A stretch of DNA of 8,437 bases from an uncultured Atopobiaceae bacterium (GCA_905235165.1 CAJOKK010000100.1:1-8437), one strand, 5' to 3'; positions 1 through 6,386 are shown, counted from the first letter of the stretch. Numbers and translations: made by a program. The notes: generated by a model from the sequence alone, not told the origin.

Positions 1-22
1 CTGCATCTGGGGGCGCGAGTGA
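1..22 (+). CDS. 3' end of a second GGDEF protein gene (partial, extends left of window)
   Basis: Only the last six codons and stop are inside the window: TGC ATC TGG GGG CGC GAG TGA, reading C-I-W-G-R-E-stop. These are exactly the last six residues of the diguanylate cyclase encoded on the opposite strand (294-1679). The two copies differ at one base in these codons, GGG against GGA, both glycine. A silent third-position difference in the correct frame suggests a real homologous coding end rather than non-coding repeat. The inferred gene would be a convergent paralogue of the cyclase. With so few codons visible, it could also be a small gene fragment carried along with the inverted repeat. 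Confidence 0.45.
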
Positions 23-50
23 GTCAGTTACCGTAGTCCTTTTTGACTCA
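20..50 (-). repeat. 31-bp TGAGTCA...TGACTCA element, copy 1
   Basis: The 7-bp ends TGAGTCA (20-26) and TGACTCA (44-50) are perfect inverted repeats around a 17-bp core. On the minus strand the core contains GACTACGGTAAC preceded by an A-run. The first TGA of the element is the stop codon of the partial plus-strand GGDEF gene. It is identical to copy 2 in inverse orientation. Strand is given so that the core reads GACTACGGTAAC. Confidence 0.85.
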
Positions 51-265
51 TTTCACTTTTGATATGGGCGGGCTGCGCGGGGCGGCAGGCCTCGCGCGAA
101 CGTTCTGCGGCAGTGAGGAGCGCAGGCGCGGTGGGAGCGAGGACTTGTCCGAGCGAGCGAAGCGAGCGAGTCCCGCAGCTGCCGCGCCGTAGCGACGAGC
201 GTCCTTGCCGCAGAGTTCACGCGAGGCCTGCCGCCCCGCGCCGCCCGCCCATATCAAAAGTGAAA

Positions 266-296
266 TGAGTCAAAAAGGACTACGGTAACTGACTCA
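266..296 (+). repeat. 31-bp TGAGTCA...TGACTCA element, copy 2
   Basis: TGAGTCA at 266-272 and TGACTCA at 290-296 flank the same core as copies 1 and 3. The stop codon of the minus-strand diguanylate cyclase (294-296) is the outer triplet of the element. Flanking sequence inward (towards 206) is shared with copy 1 but not with copy 3, so the 31-bp unit is a repeat in its own right, separate from the larger inverted duplication. Confidence 0.85.
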
Positions 297-1679
297 CTCG
301 CGTCCCCAGATGCAGCACTTCCCGTTCCCAGAGGCCTTTGCCCGGTAGAGCGCAAGGTCCGCATCCTTGAAGACCTGCCCGTCGGCAGCGACGCCGTCAG
401 AGAAGACCACGCCCGTGCTCAGCGTCACACCTGGCAGGCCGTCCTTCTCGTCCCTCAGCATCTCGTTCACCTGCGTCATCTTCTCAGTCACCAGATCGGC
501 CATCGACGAGTCGGTATTGGTCATGACCACCACAAACTCGTCTCCGCCCATGCGGCAGATGGCGTCAACCGAGCGAAAGCTCTGCCGAAGGACCTCGGCC
601 ACGCGCATCAGAACCAGGTCACCCACGTCGTGTCCGTAGGCATCGTTAATCTCCTTAAAGCGGTCCACATCCATCACGAGAAGGGCAATGTGCTCGCTGT
701 CCACCTCGTTCATGAACTGCCCGTAGGCATAGCGGTTCTTCAGCCCCGTGAGCGCGTCGTGCGTTGCCTCGTGGCTGAGCTGGTTGTGCGCCCGCTCGGT
801 CCTCTCGAGCGCCTCGTTGTAGGCCTGCGTAATGAGTCGCAGCTCGGTGGCGCCTGCCGGCTCGATTGGCGTCTTCGTGCCCATGAGCTCGGCCATCTTA
901 GAAAGCGGCAGGCGAATCTGCGTGGTAATGAAGGCGGCCTCAAGTGCAACGGCTATTGCGAGCGCGGCTAGAAGCACGGTCTGCGCCTCCGTCAGCCGCG
1001 CGATCTTGTTGCTCAGCTGCTTTACCTCCTGAGACGAGGTGTCGTTCAGCTTGGCAAAGCAGCTATCAACCGACGTGACAACAAGTCCCTGGTAGGAGCG
1101 GTAGTCTTCGCCAAAGAGCAGGTCCTTGGCACGTAGGCACATGCCGTCGCTGTCAAGCGCTTGCTCGTCGTCCGGCAGGACGTAGTGCGAAACTTCCGAG
1201 GGCACCTCCTCGTCGCTCACGCCAAAGCCCAGCTGCGCGAGGCGCATCGCGTGGCACTCAACCTCCACCAGCGCGTTCGACGCGTCTAGCCCCTCAACAA
1301 GCGAGTCATAGGCACTCGAGTTGTCCTCGTTCAGCGTCTGGTCAAGCTCCGAAAGCCCCCGTTGGCGCTTCTGCCCCTCGTGCACCTCGTAAAAGTAGTT
1401 GTCAAGATAGCTGGTATCTCCGGTCACCACAAAGGACCGCGCGTTGGAGGTCAGGCCCTCCGCGCCCTGTCCAAACTCGTTGATGGCCCACATGGCTTGC
1501 ATGTGCTGCTGCGTAACGCTAGTGATCTGCCGGTGGCACGTGTCCAGTGAAATGTCGAGAAAAATCAGCAGCACCGTGACCGCAAGCGTTACTCCCAAGA
1601 AGACGCGGCTCGTGGTGCGCAGCTCAGCGCCCATCAGGCCATGCAAGGGGAGCTGCACGCGCTCTTGTTTCTCTGCCAT
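294..1679 (-). CDS. membrane-anchored diguanylate cyclase (CHASE3-like sensor, HAMP-like linker, GGDEF)
   Basis: Predicted to condense two GTP into cyclic-di-GMP at the cytoplasmic face of the membrane. The chosen 461-residue product starts MAEKQERVQ: the ATG lies 6 bases after a GGAGG (1686-1690, minus strand), whereas the frame further upstream has no good start. Residues ~25-45 are a membrane segment. Residues ~50-230 form an extracytoplasmic region with a CHASE3-like RSFVVTGD..YLDNY pattern (from ~81). Residues ~231-253 are a second membrane segment, followed by a HAMP-like linker and the GGDEF domain (~304-461). The active-site GGDEF is intact at 378-382, the metal-binding aspartate lies in VMDVDRFK, and the RxxD product-inhibition site (RSVD, 369-372) is present, so an active, feedback-inhibited enzyme is expected. 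There is no EAL domain. Transcribed divergently from lepB. The 3' end lies in the large inverted repeat and is duplicated at position 1. Confidence 0.92.
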   Translation of the reverse strand: MAEKQERVQLPLHGLMGAELRTTSRVFLGVTLAVTVLLIFLDISLDTCHRQITSVTQQHMQAMWAINEFGQGAEGLTSNARSFVVTGDTSYLDNYFYEVHEGQKRQRGLSELDQTLNEDNSSAYDSLVEGLDASNALVEVECHAMRLAQLGFGVSDEEVPSEVSHYVLPDDEQALDSDGMCLRAKDLLFGEDYRSYQGLVVTSVDSCFAKLNDTSSQEVKQLSNKIARLTEAQTVLLAALAIAVALEAAFITTQIRLPLSKMAELMGTKTPIEPAGATELRLITQAYNEALERTERAHNQLSHEATHDALTGLKNRYAYGQFMNEVDSEHIALLVMDVDRFKEINDAYGHDVGDLVLMRVAEVLRQSFRSVDAICRMGGDEFVVVMTNTDSSMADLVTEKMTQVNEMLRDEKDGLPGVTLSTGVVFSDGVAADGQVFKDADLALYRAKASGNGKCCIWGRE

Positions 1680-1742
1680 GGCCCGCCTCCGTCTCGTTTG
1701 CTTGTCGTGTTTGTCGCGCGGTTCTGCGCATCGGAGAAAGTC

Positions 1743-1748
1743 TATCAT
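1743..1748 (+). promoter_or_regulatory. possible -10 box for lepB (TATCAT)
   Basis: TATCAT matches five of six bases of TATAAT and is one of the few AT-rich hexamers in the gap between the divergent cyclase and signal peptidase genes. No convincing -35 lies 16-19 bases upstream. If used, transcription would begin near 1755 and the 13-bp direct repeats would lie in the leader. Weak call. Confidence 0.25.
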
Positions 1749-1763
1749 GGCACGAACACGCCC

Positions 1764-1796
1764 GCGCGTCCGCATCCACGCTAGCGCGTCCGCATC
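1764..1796. repeat. pair of 13-bp direct repeats GCGCGTCCGCATC
   Basis: GCGCGTCCGCATC occurs at 1764-1776 and again at 1784-1796, identical in all 13 bases. The start-to-start distance is 20 bp, about two helical turns, which places both copies on the same face of the DNA. They sit between the cyclase and lepB start codons. Could be a tandem operator for either gene or a chance or recent small duplication in GC-rich DNA. Confidence 0.5.
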
Positions 1797-1852
1797 GCGC
1801 CGCGTGCACACGCCGCGCCCGCCCGAGCTACAGCGAAAGGAGCGCAAAACAC

Positions 1853-2350
1853 ATGGTTGGGTCCTTGCTAGCAGCGGCCGCCCTCGCCCGTGCCTTTGTC
1901 TTCGGCAACTACGAGATTCCCTCAGACTCCATGCTGCCGACCCTGCATCCTGGCGACCGTGTGTTTGGGGAGAAGATCTCGTCCAAGGTCGGTGCCGTGC
2001 ATGCGGGTGACATCGTAACCTTCCGCGACCCGACGGACGAGACGACCGTGCTGGTCAAGCGCGTCATCGCCCTGCCGGGGCAGACCGTCGACCTCAAGGA
2101 CGGCCGGGTTTACGTTGACGGAGCGCTTCTCCACGAACCTTACCTCTCGGCAGGCAAGACCTATCCGCTGCCCTCTTTCCGACGTCTGAGCTACCCCGTG
2201 AGCCTGTCGGAGGGGCAGGTTTGGGTGATGGGGGACAACCGCCCTCACTCCCAAGACTCTCGCGTGTTCGGCCCCCTGCGCATGAGCGACCTTATCGCGC
2301 GCGTCACCTGGCGCTACTGGCCAACGTCTCGTGTTGGCGCTGTCTCCTAA
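1853..2350 (+). CDS. lepB: signal peptidase I (type I, S26 family)
   Basis: Membrane serine protease that removes signal peptides from exported proteins using a Ser/Lys dyad on the outer face of the membrane. The 165-residue product starts at ATG 1853, 10 bases after AAAGGAG (1836-1842). An N-terminal hydrophobic anchor (residues ~2-18) runs directly into box B, PSDSMLPTL, with catalytic Ser26. Box C/D follows with VKRVIALPG, catalytic Lys69. Box E is GDNRPHSQDSRVFGPL at 127-142. All essential motifs are present. The N-terminus is minimal: there is no cytoplasmic extension before the anchor, and no in-frame ATG upstream. The gene is alone on its transcript as far as can be seen, divergent from the cyclase and about 200 bp from the next gene. 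Confidence 0.93.
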   Translation: MVGSLLAAAALARAFVFGNYEIPSDSMLPTLHPGDRVFGEKISSKVGAVHAGDIVTFRDPTDETTVLVKRVIALPGQTVDLKDGRVYVDGALLHEPYLSAGKTYPLPSFRRLSYPVSLSEGQVWVMGDNRPHSQDSRVFGPLRMSDLIARVTWRYWPTSRVGAVS

Positions 2351-2500
2351 TGTCCGCCGCTCTGTAACCTGCTGCGGTTTCACCTGTTCAGGCGCTCGGA
2401 AGCCAGCTAAACGCCCCCTCGTGGCTACCTTTTACATGTCGATTTTGCATGATGGAGCAAACTGACGCCGCGCCGTTCGCCATCGCCTTGCGCGTGGGGT

Positions 2501-2506
2501 TAGAAT
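2501..2506 (+). promoter_or_regulatory. possible -10 box for the STAS gene cluster (TAGAAT)
   Basis: TAGAAT in the 200-bp gap between lepB and the STAS gene; the same hexamer occurs upstream of the methyltransferase gene. The -35 region is poor (TTCGCC at 2476-2481, spacing 19). Transcription would start near 2513 and give a leader of about 40 bases. The rest of the gap (2351-2500) shows no coding signal and only a weak small hairpin (AACC...GGTT at ~2367-2380), with no strong terminator. Confidence 0.4.
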
Positions 2507-2551
2507 AAGCAGTCACAAATTAATGTAAATGAAGAAGGGGCGTTTGCAACG

Positions 2552-2857
2552 ATGATGAACATCACAACCACGATCAACGGAGCCGAGGCGCTGATTGTTG
2601 TCAGCGGCAAGCTTACGGTTGCAACGAGTCCCGACCTTGAGAGCGAGGTCGTGAACCTGCCCGAGTCGGTGACCTCCCTCGACATCGATCTTACCGACCT
2701 CGACTACATTTCCAGCGCGGGCCTGCGCGTTCTGGTCTCCACGCAGAAGCTCTTCGAGAAGCGCAACGGCACCATGCGCATCCTCCACCCCACCAACGAG
2801 GTCTACGACATCTTTGACATGACCGGCTTGTCCGAGATCTTTACCATCGAGCGCTAG
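2552..2857 (+). CDS. STAS-domain protein (anti-sigma factor antagonist-like)
   Basis: A 101-residue single-domain STAS protein of the SpoIIAA/RsbV type. Such proteins bind an anti-sigma or switch-kinase partner and are controlled by phosphorylation of a serine. The conserved loop is visible as DLDYISSAGLRVLV (49-62), with Ser54/Ser55 at the expected phosphorylation site and the usual GL following. The beta strands before it (ALIVVSGKL, SLDIDL) and the helix after it match the fold, and the length is typical. Two adjacent ATGs exist; the first is 11 bases after AAGGGG (2535-2540) and is preferred. The usual anti-sigma kinase (RsbW/SpoIIAB) and sigma factor genes are not next to it. The downstream gene is 40 bases away and probably cotranscribed. 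Confidence 0.88.
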   Translation: MMNITTTINGAEALIVVSGKLTVATSPDLESEVVNLPESVTSLDIDLTDLDYISSAGLRVLVSTQKLFEKRNGTMRILHPTNEVYDIFDMTGLSEIFTIER

Positions 2858-2897
2858 GCGCCCGCTTGCTCGAGTGGCAGTGCAAAGGAGCACGGCA

Positions 2898-3383
2898 ATG
2901 ACCGAGGTCCTGCTGAACGAGGAGTTGAGCTTTACCTACCCCGACGGCTTTCGCGTATTGGAGGCCGCCGAGGTGAGTCGTCTCTTTTCGGCAAACGGCC
3001 TTGAACGCTGGGCCATTTGGGACGAAGACCGCCGTGCCATCTTCTGTTTGCAGTGGCGTACCGTGCGCGGCATTGCCGCTGCACTTGTCCACCCCAAAAA
3101 CCATGTTCGTCGCGTGGTGATGCGCGCGCGTGCGTCCTACCGTGGCGAGGAGTGCGAGGCGAGCCCCCTGAGCGCCTGTACGGTAGCAGGTGAGCCGGCA
3201 TACGAGGCGAGCTTCACCTACAGCGAGCTGGGCGTGCGCCAGCGTGCGCGCGTGATGGCCTTCAAGCACAGCCACAAGGGTTCCACCACCGTCTATACGC
3301 TCTACTTCTATACGCGCGAGTCTGACGTCGAGAGTAACGGGGCCGTGTTGCGCTCCCTGCTTAGCACGATGCACTTCGCATAA
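2898..3383 (+). CDS. hypothetical protein, possible PsbP/Mog1-like fold
   Basis: A 161-residue soluble protein with no signal peptide, membrane segment or catalytic motif that I recognise. Visible features are an N-terminal F-x-Y-P-D-G-F pattern (residues ~12-18), followed by an ERW..WDEDRRAIFCLQW strand region. There are alternating beta-like segments to the end and a C-terminal LRSLLSTMHFA. This arrangement recalls PsbP/Mog1-like (DUF1795-type) small proteins, but that is a resemblance only. The start at ATG 2898 is chosen because AAAGGAG (2884-2890) lies 7 bases before it; an in-frame GTG at 2874 has no such site. It lies 40 bases after the STAS gene and 57 before the CPBP gene, same strand, so the three probably form one operon. 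Confidence 0.75.
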   Translation: MTEVLLNEELSFTYPDGFRVLEAAEVSRLFSANGLERWAIWDEDRRAIFCLQWRTVRGIAAALVHPKNHVRRVVMRARASYRGEECEASPLSACTVAGEPAYEASFTYSELGVRQRARVMAFKHSHKGSTTVYTLYFYTRESDVESNGAVLRSLLSTMHFA

Positions 3384-3440
3384 GCCCGCAAGAGACCCGA
3401 CAAGTTACGGCACCTGAGAGAAATCCCCGTGAGGTTGTAC

Positions 3441-4313
3441 ATGAGTCACGTTACTGACGTCGATTACGAAGAGGAGAAGGAGCAAAAGCACGAGCAGAAG
3501 CGGCATGTCGTGTTTGACCACCGAGCAATGACCTGCGTCTTCAGCCTCGTGCTCTTTCTCGTGATCGAGCTTCTTGTGACCCTAATTACCGATATGGCTG
3601 GCATCGACGGTTTTCTCGGCAAGGTGCCGTTAATGCGGGCGGTTTGCATCGTCTCGGCCGTCCTCATGTGCCTCTTCTTTGAGCTGCGCTTTCGTGGCCA
3701 GTTTGAGGGCATGTTCAAGTGGTCAGGCCGTGGTCTGTTGCTGATTGCGCCCTGCCTGCTCTTGGCATGGGCGAATATCTACGACCTCGTTGACCTCGTG
3801 TTTGACGGGGGACAAATCAGCTCGGTGCCGATGAGCCTGTTCATGGCCGCCGCTGCGGGCATAAGCGAAGAGGTGGTGTTTCGCGGGGTTCCCGCTTGTA
3901 ACTGGATGCGCGTCGCAAGGGGCGAGCGCGACATCCTCAGATGCACCATCTTCACGTCGCTCGTGTTTGGCCTGGTACATGGGACAAACGCCCTGGCTGG
4001 AGCTGCGCTGAGCGCGTCGCTTTTCCAGATGTTCTACGCAGCTTGCCTGGGCATCCTCTTTTGCGCCGTGCTTCTGCGCACCGGAAGTATCTGGCCGTTG
4101 ATCATCATGCACACCTTCATCGACTTCACGGCCTTTCTCGGTATCGACCTTTCCCACGCTGGCCTGCTGACCGAGGGCCTGACCATCGACATGGAATTCT
4201 TCGTGACCCTCCAGACGGCCCTTGCTGTGGCCGCATGGGGTTTGTATCTGATTCGTCCCGAGAAGCGCCCCGAGATTGTCGCCCTGTGGGACAAGAAGTG
4301 GCACAAAGCCTGA
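3441..4313 (+). CDS. CPBP-family intramembrane metalloprotease
   Basis: A 290-residue polytopic membrane protein of the CAAX protease/bacteriocin-processing (CPBP, Abi) family. The charged N-terminus (EEEKEQKHEQKRH) is followed by about seven or eight hydrophobic segments. The family motifs are complete: ISEEVVFRG (Glu143, Glu144, Arg148), FGLVHGTN (His180) and IIMHTFIDF (His224, Asp228), giving the metal-binding Glu/His set. The substrate is unknown; relatives cleave prenylated or peptide substrates in the membrane or act in bacteriocin immunity. ATG 3441 is preferred because GTGAGG lies 6 bases upstream; GTG 3429 in the same frame is possible but poorly placed for ribosome binding. Last gene of the presumed STAS operon, convergent with elp3, with 29 bases between the stop codons. 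Confidence 0.9.
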   Translation: MSHVTDVDYEEEKEQKHEQKRHVVFDHRAMTCVFSLVLFLVIELLVTLITDMAGIDGFLGKVPLMRAVCIVSAVLMCLFFELRFRGQFEGMFKWSGRGLLLIAPCLLLAWANIYDLVDLVFDGGQISSVPMSLFMAAAAGISEEVVFRGVPACNWMRVARGERDILRCTIFTSLVFGLVHGTNALAGAALSASLFQMFYAACLGILFCAVLLRTGSIWPLIIMHTFIDFTAFLGIDLSHAGLLTEGLTIDMEFFVTLQTALAVAAWGLYLIRPEKRPEIVALWDKKWHKA

Positions 4314-4328
4314 GCGTCGGAGTCCGCA

Positions 4329-4359
4329 TGAGTCAAAAAAGACTACGGTAACTGACTCA
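4329..4359 (+). repeat. 31-bp TGAGTCA...TGACTCA element, copy 3
   Basis: TGAGTCA (4329-4335) and TGACTCA (4353-4359) flank the same core as copies 1 and 2, with one substitution (A for G at 4341 boundary, giving a run of six A). The sequences on either side are unrelated to those of the other copies. It lies between the stop codon of the CPBP gene and the elp3 reading frame, and the last codons and TAG stop of elp3 (4343-4345) fall inside it. Its orientation relative to the minus-strand gene is the same as at the cyclase. Confidence 0.88.
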
Positions 4360-6339
4360 CCCGGCGCACCTGGTACAGCCCCGCATCCTCAAATCCGAGC
4401 AAGCGGTAGTACCCACGCGTGCCCACGGCGCTGATCACGGCAACGCGAGCATAGCCAGCCTCACGCGCCAGCTCGCAGGCCCGCTCCACAAGTGCCTTCC
4501 CAAGCCCCGCATGCTGCGCCGCTCCCTGCGCCGCAGCTCCAAGGCCAGCTACGCGTCCATACACATGTACCTCGCGAATCATGGCCGTGCCCGGTTCCGT
4601 TGGCAGCTCAGCCTCGCCGAACACCTCCTGTACCGCAGCCTCGTCCGGCAGCGACAGTCTGCAAAAGCCGGCAATCCGTCCGTCGCCGTTCACCCACTGC
4701 AAGAAGCGCTCCCGCGCGCCCGCGCACTCATAGCTCACGCACTCGAGCGCCAGCTCGACAAGCTCAACGTCACTTGTTGCGATCTCGCGCATGCGAATCT
4801 CGCGCACCTCGCCACGACGCGACTCAAGCCGGCCCTCAACCATCTGCCGCAGGTTGGTCTTCTTGTTGCCAGCAACGATGTCACCTGCAGAAATGTCGCG
4901 AATCATGCGTGAGATCCGCGTATAGGCCGGCGTCGCCAGCACGTCGTCAACCAGCAGCGACACCAGCTCGTCTTCCGAGTAGGGCTGCCAGAGCCCCTGC
5001 TTGTAGGCCTCCATGAGGCGCGAACTCTCCACCAGCGCGCAAGGATACAGCTTCACCTCGTCGGGCAAAAAGCGCTTGTCGCCAACAAGGCGCAGGTAGT
5101 CGGCGCGATCCATCTCCGCCGTCGACCCAAGCAGGTTGCACATGAAGTGCACGTGCAGCTTAAAGCCAAAGGCGCGCAAGATGGCAAAGGCGCGAGCGAT
5201 CTGCTCTTGGTTGACCATTCGTTTGTTGGCGAGAAGAACCTCGTCGTCCAAGCTCTGCAGGCCCATCTGAATCTTCGTGCAGCCGAGCCGTCGCATCACA
5301 CGGGCGCTCTGAGGCGTAATGAGGTCGGGACGCGTCTCGATGACCAGTCCCACAACACGTCGCGCGGCACCCTCGTTGATCTGATTCGCTGCTGCTCCTC
5401 AACGGCTTCCCAGCTCGCGTGCTGAATGCGCGTCGCACGCTGCCAGGGCTCGCTCTCCGCAAGCTGGCTCACGGCCTGGTTGTAGCTCAGCAGGCCATCG
5501 TTCACCTGCTGTTGGGTCTCGGTGGCAACTTCGGCAAGTGCCTCGGTATCTGAAAGCAGGCCACATTCATGCAGGTAGGCCGTGCGCTCGGCAGGGGAGT
5601 CATCGCTTGCGTCAAGCGTGAGCTCCTGCGACTTCCGGGCCAGGTTCTTCTCGCCATCCGTCGCACCCGTGGCACTCGCCGCATCCGCAGCACCCTCCGC
5701 GCCCGCAGTATCCGCCGCGTCCCGCGCTGTTGTCCCGGCCTTCCGCCCCGCTTCCGGCCCGCCCAGGTACGGCTCCTTATCGTTCACCGCCCGAAAGAGC
5801 TCCTCAATAAACCAGCGCTGGTAGCTCTCGGGATAGTCGTTCCAAGTTCCACCCAGCACGATCAGCTCGACCTTATCGGTAACGTGGCCCATCTGCTCAA
5901 GCACGTGCAGACGGCTCTTTACCTGCAGATAGGGGTCAAAGAAGTTGTGTTCGGCCCGCTGGCAGGCAGGCTCGTTTGCCAGGTAGCTCTTGGGCATGCG
6001 CACGTCGTTGGGGCAGTACAGGCAGGCGCTGGAGCACGGCCAGGGCTTGGTGATCACGGTGATCGTCGCCACGCCCGACGCCGTGCGGCGCGGCTTCATC
6101 TTGAGCAGCCGAAGTAGCGCGACCTCGGTCTTCTCGTCAACTTCCCAGCGCTGCCAGTGCTCGGGATCGTTGTTGCGAACCTGCAGATAGTAGGGGAGAA
6201 GACGGCGCTTCGCAACGGTGCGCTGCGCGTCGTGCGTCTTGCGGTTGTGCCGGCGGACGAGCTTCTCCAGCCATGCGTCGTCAAGCGTTTGGCCGCCCTG
6301 TTTGATCGCGGCAAGTATCTCTAAGAGTGCGTCTTCCAT
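4343..6339 (-). pseudogene. elp3: Elp3-like tRNA U34 carboxymethyltransferase (radical SAM + GNAT), frameshifted
   Basis: Elp3 uses radical SAM chemistry and acetyl-CoA to add a carboxymethyl group at C5 of tRNA wobble uridine. Here the protein is split over two frames. The first runs from ATG 6339 to a stop at 5296 and carries CSSACLYCP (Cys102/106/109), MPKSYLANEP, FDPYLQVKSRL, KVELIVLGGTW and then a ~125-residue Ala/Gly/Glu-rich insert (~190-318). The second, overlapping to 4343, carries NEGAARRVVGLVIETRPD, LGCTKIQMGLQSL, DEVKLYPCALV, RDISAGDIVAGNKKTNLRQ and a C-terminal GNAT domain with QHAGLGKAL and VGTRGYYRLLGF. The frames join at about 5374-5388, where homology passes from EEQQR to INEGAARR. 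One missing A near 5385, or a 5-base insertion (ATCAGATCA), explains it; repaired, the protein would be 665 or 663 residues. Everything else is intact, so it is either a recent mutation or a sequence error. No Shine-Dalgarno precedes ATG 6339. Confidence 0.9.
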
Positions 6340-6346
6340 GCAAGCA

Positions 6347-6352
6347 AGTATA
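6347..6352 (-). promoter_or_regulatory. -10 box (TATACT) for a probably leaderless elp3 transcript
   Basis: On the minus strand TATACT ends 7 bases before the elp3 ATG (6339), so transcription would begin at or beside the start codon. There is no ribosome binding site in those bases, which fits a leaderless mRNA, common in Actinobacteria. The -35 region is GC-rich and unconvincing. Confidence 0.5.
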
Positions 6353-6386
6353 GCCGCACGGCGTGGCGGCGCGTGCAGAGGCGACG

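Larger units (their letters stand above)
1..315. repeat. large inverted repeat between convergent gene ends
   Basis: Positions 1-112 are repeated in inverse orientation at 206-315. Aligned outward to inward, the first 100 positions differ at only three places (left-arm positions 13, 74 and 97). A 2-base gap then appears near 102-103, and identity ends around 112. The unpaired centre, 113-205, is very GC-rich. It holds a 20-base mirror-symmetric stretch of GAGC/GCGA units (151-170) flanked by GGACT (141-145) and AGTCC (169-173), which can pair. The outer ends of both arms are coding 3' ends of GGDEF genes and each arm contains one 31-bp TGAGTCA...TGACTCA element. The left arm may continue beyond the window, so the full size is unknown. 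Confidence 0.9.

Noticed and set aside
20..50. 31-bp element as an ordinary intrinsic terminator
   Set aside because: The terminal stem is only 7 bp and AT-rich, the T-run lies in the loop rather than after the stem, and no GC-rich hairpin precedes the T-run. Terminator activity is not excluded but the standard pattern is not met.
48..268. Overlapping 69-residue reading frames on both strands in the left inverted repeat
   Set aside because: They arise from the palindromic, GC-rich sequence, mirror each other and have no convincing ribosome binding site or family resemblance.
1680..1847. 56-residue N-terminal extension of the diguanylate cyclase frame
   Set aside because: The extension is Arg-rich, covers the promoter region of the divergent gene and lacks a ribosome binding site, whereas ATG 1679 has GGAGG 6 bases upstream.
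3441..3460. ATGAGTCACGTTACTGACGTC-like stretch at the CPBP gene start resembling half of the 31-bp element
   Set aside because: It needs a 1-base insertion and several mismatches to align, and the second TGACTCA end is missing; it is also the well-supported coding start of a gene. Probably chance.
4343..5353. The C-terminal half of Elp3 as an independent gene starting at GTG 5353
   Set aside because: The first residues continue a conserved internal motif (VVGLVIETRPD), there is no properly spaced ribosome binding site, and the frame carries on upstream through NEGAARR. It is the downstream part of one interrupted gene.
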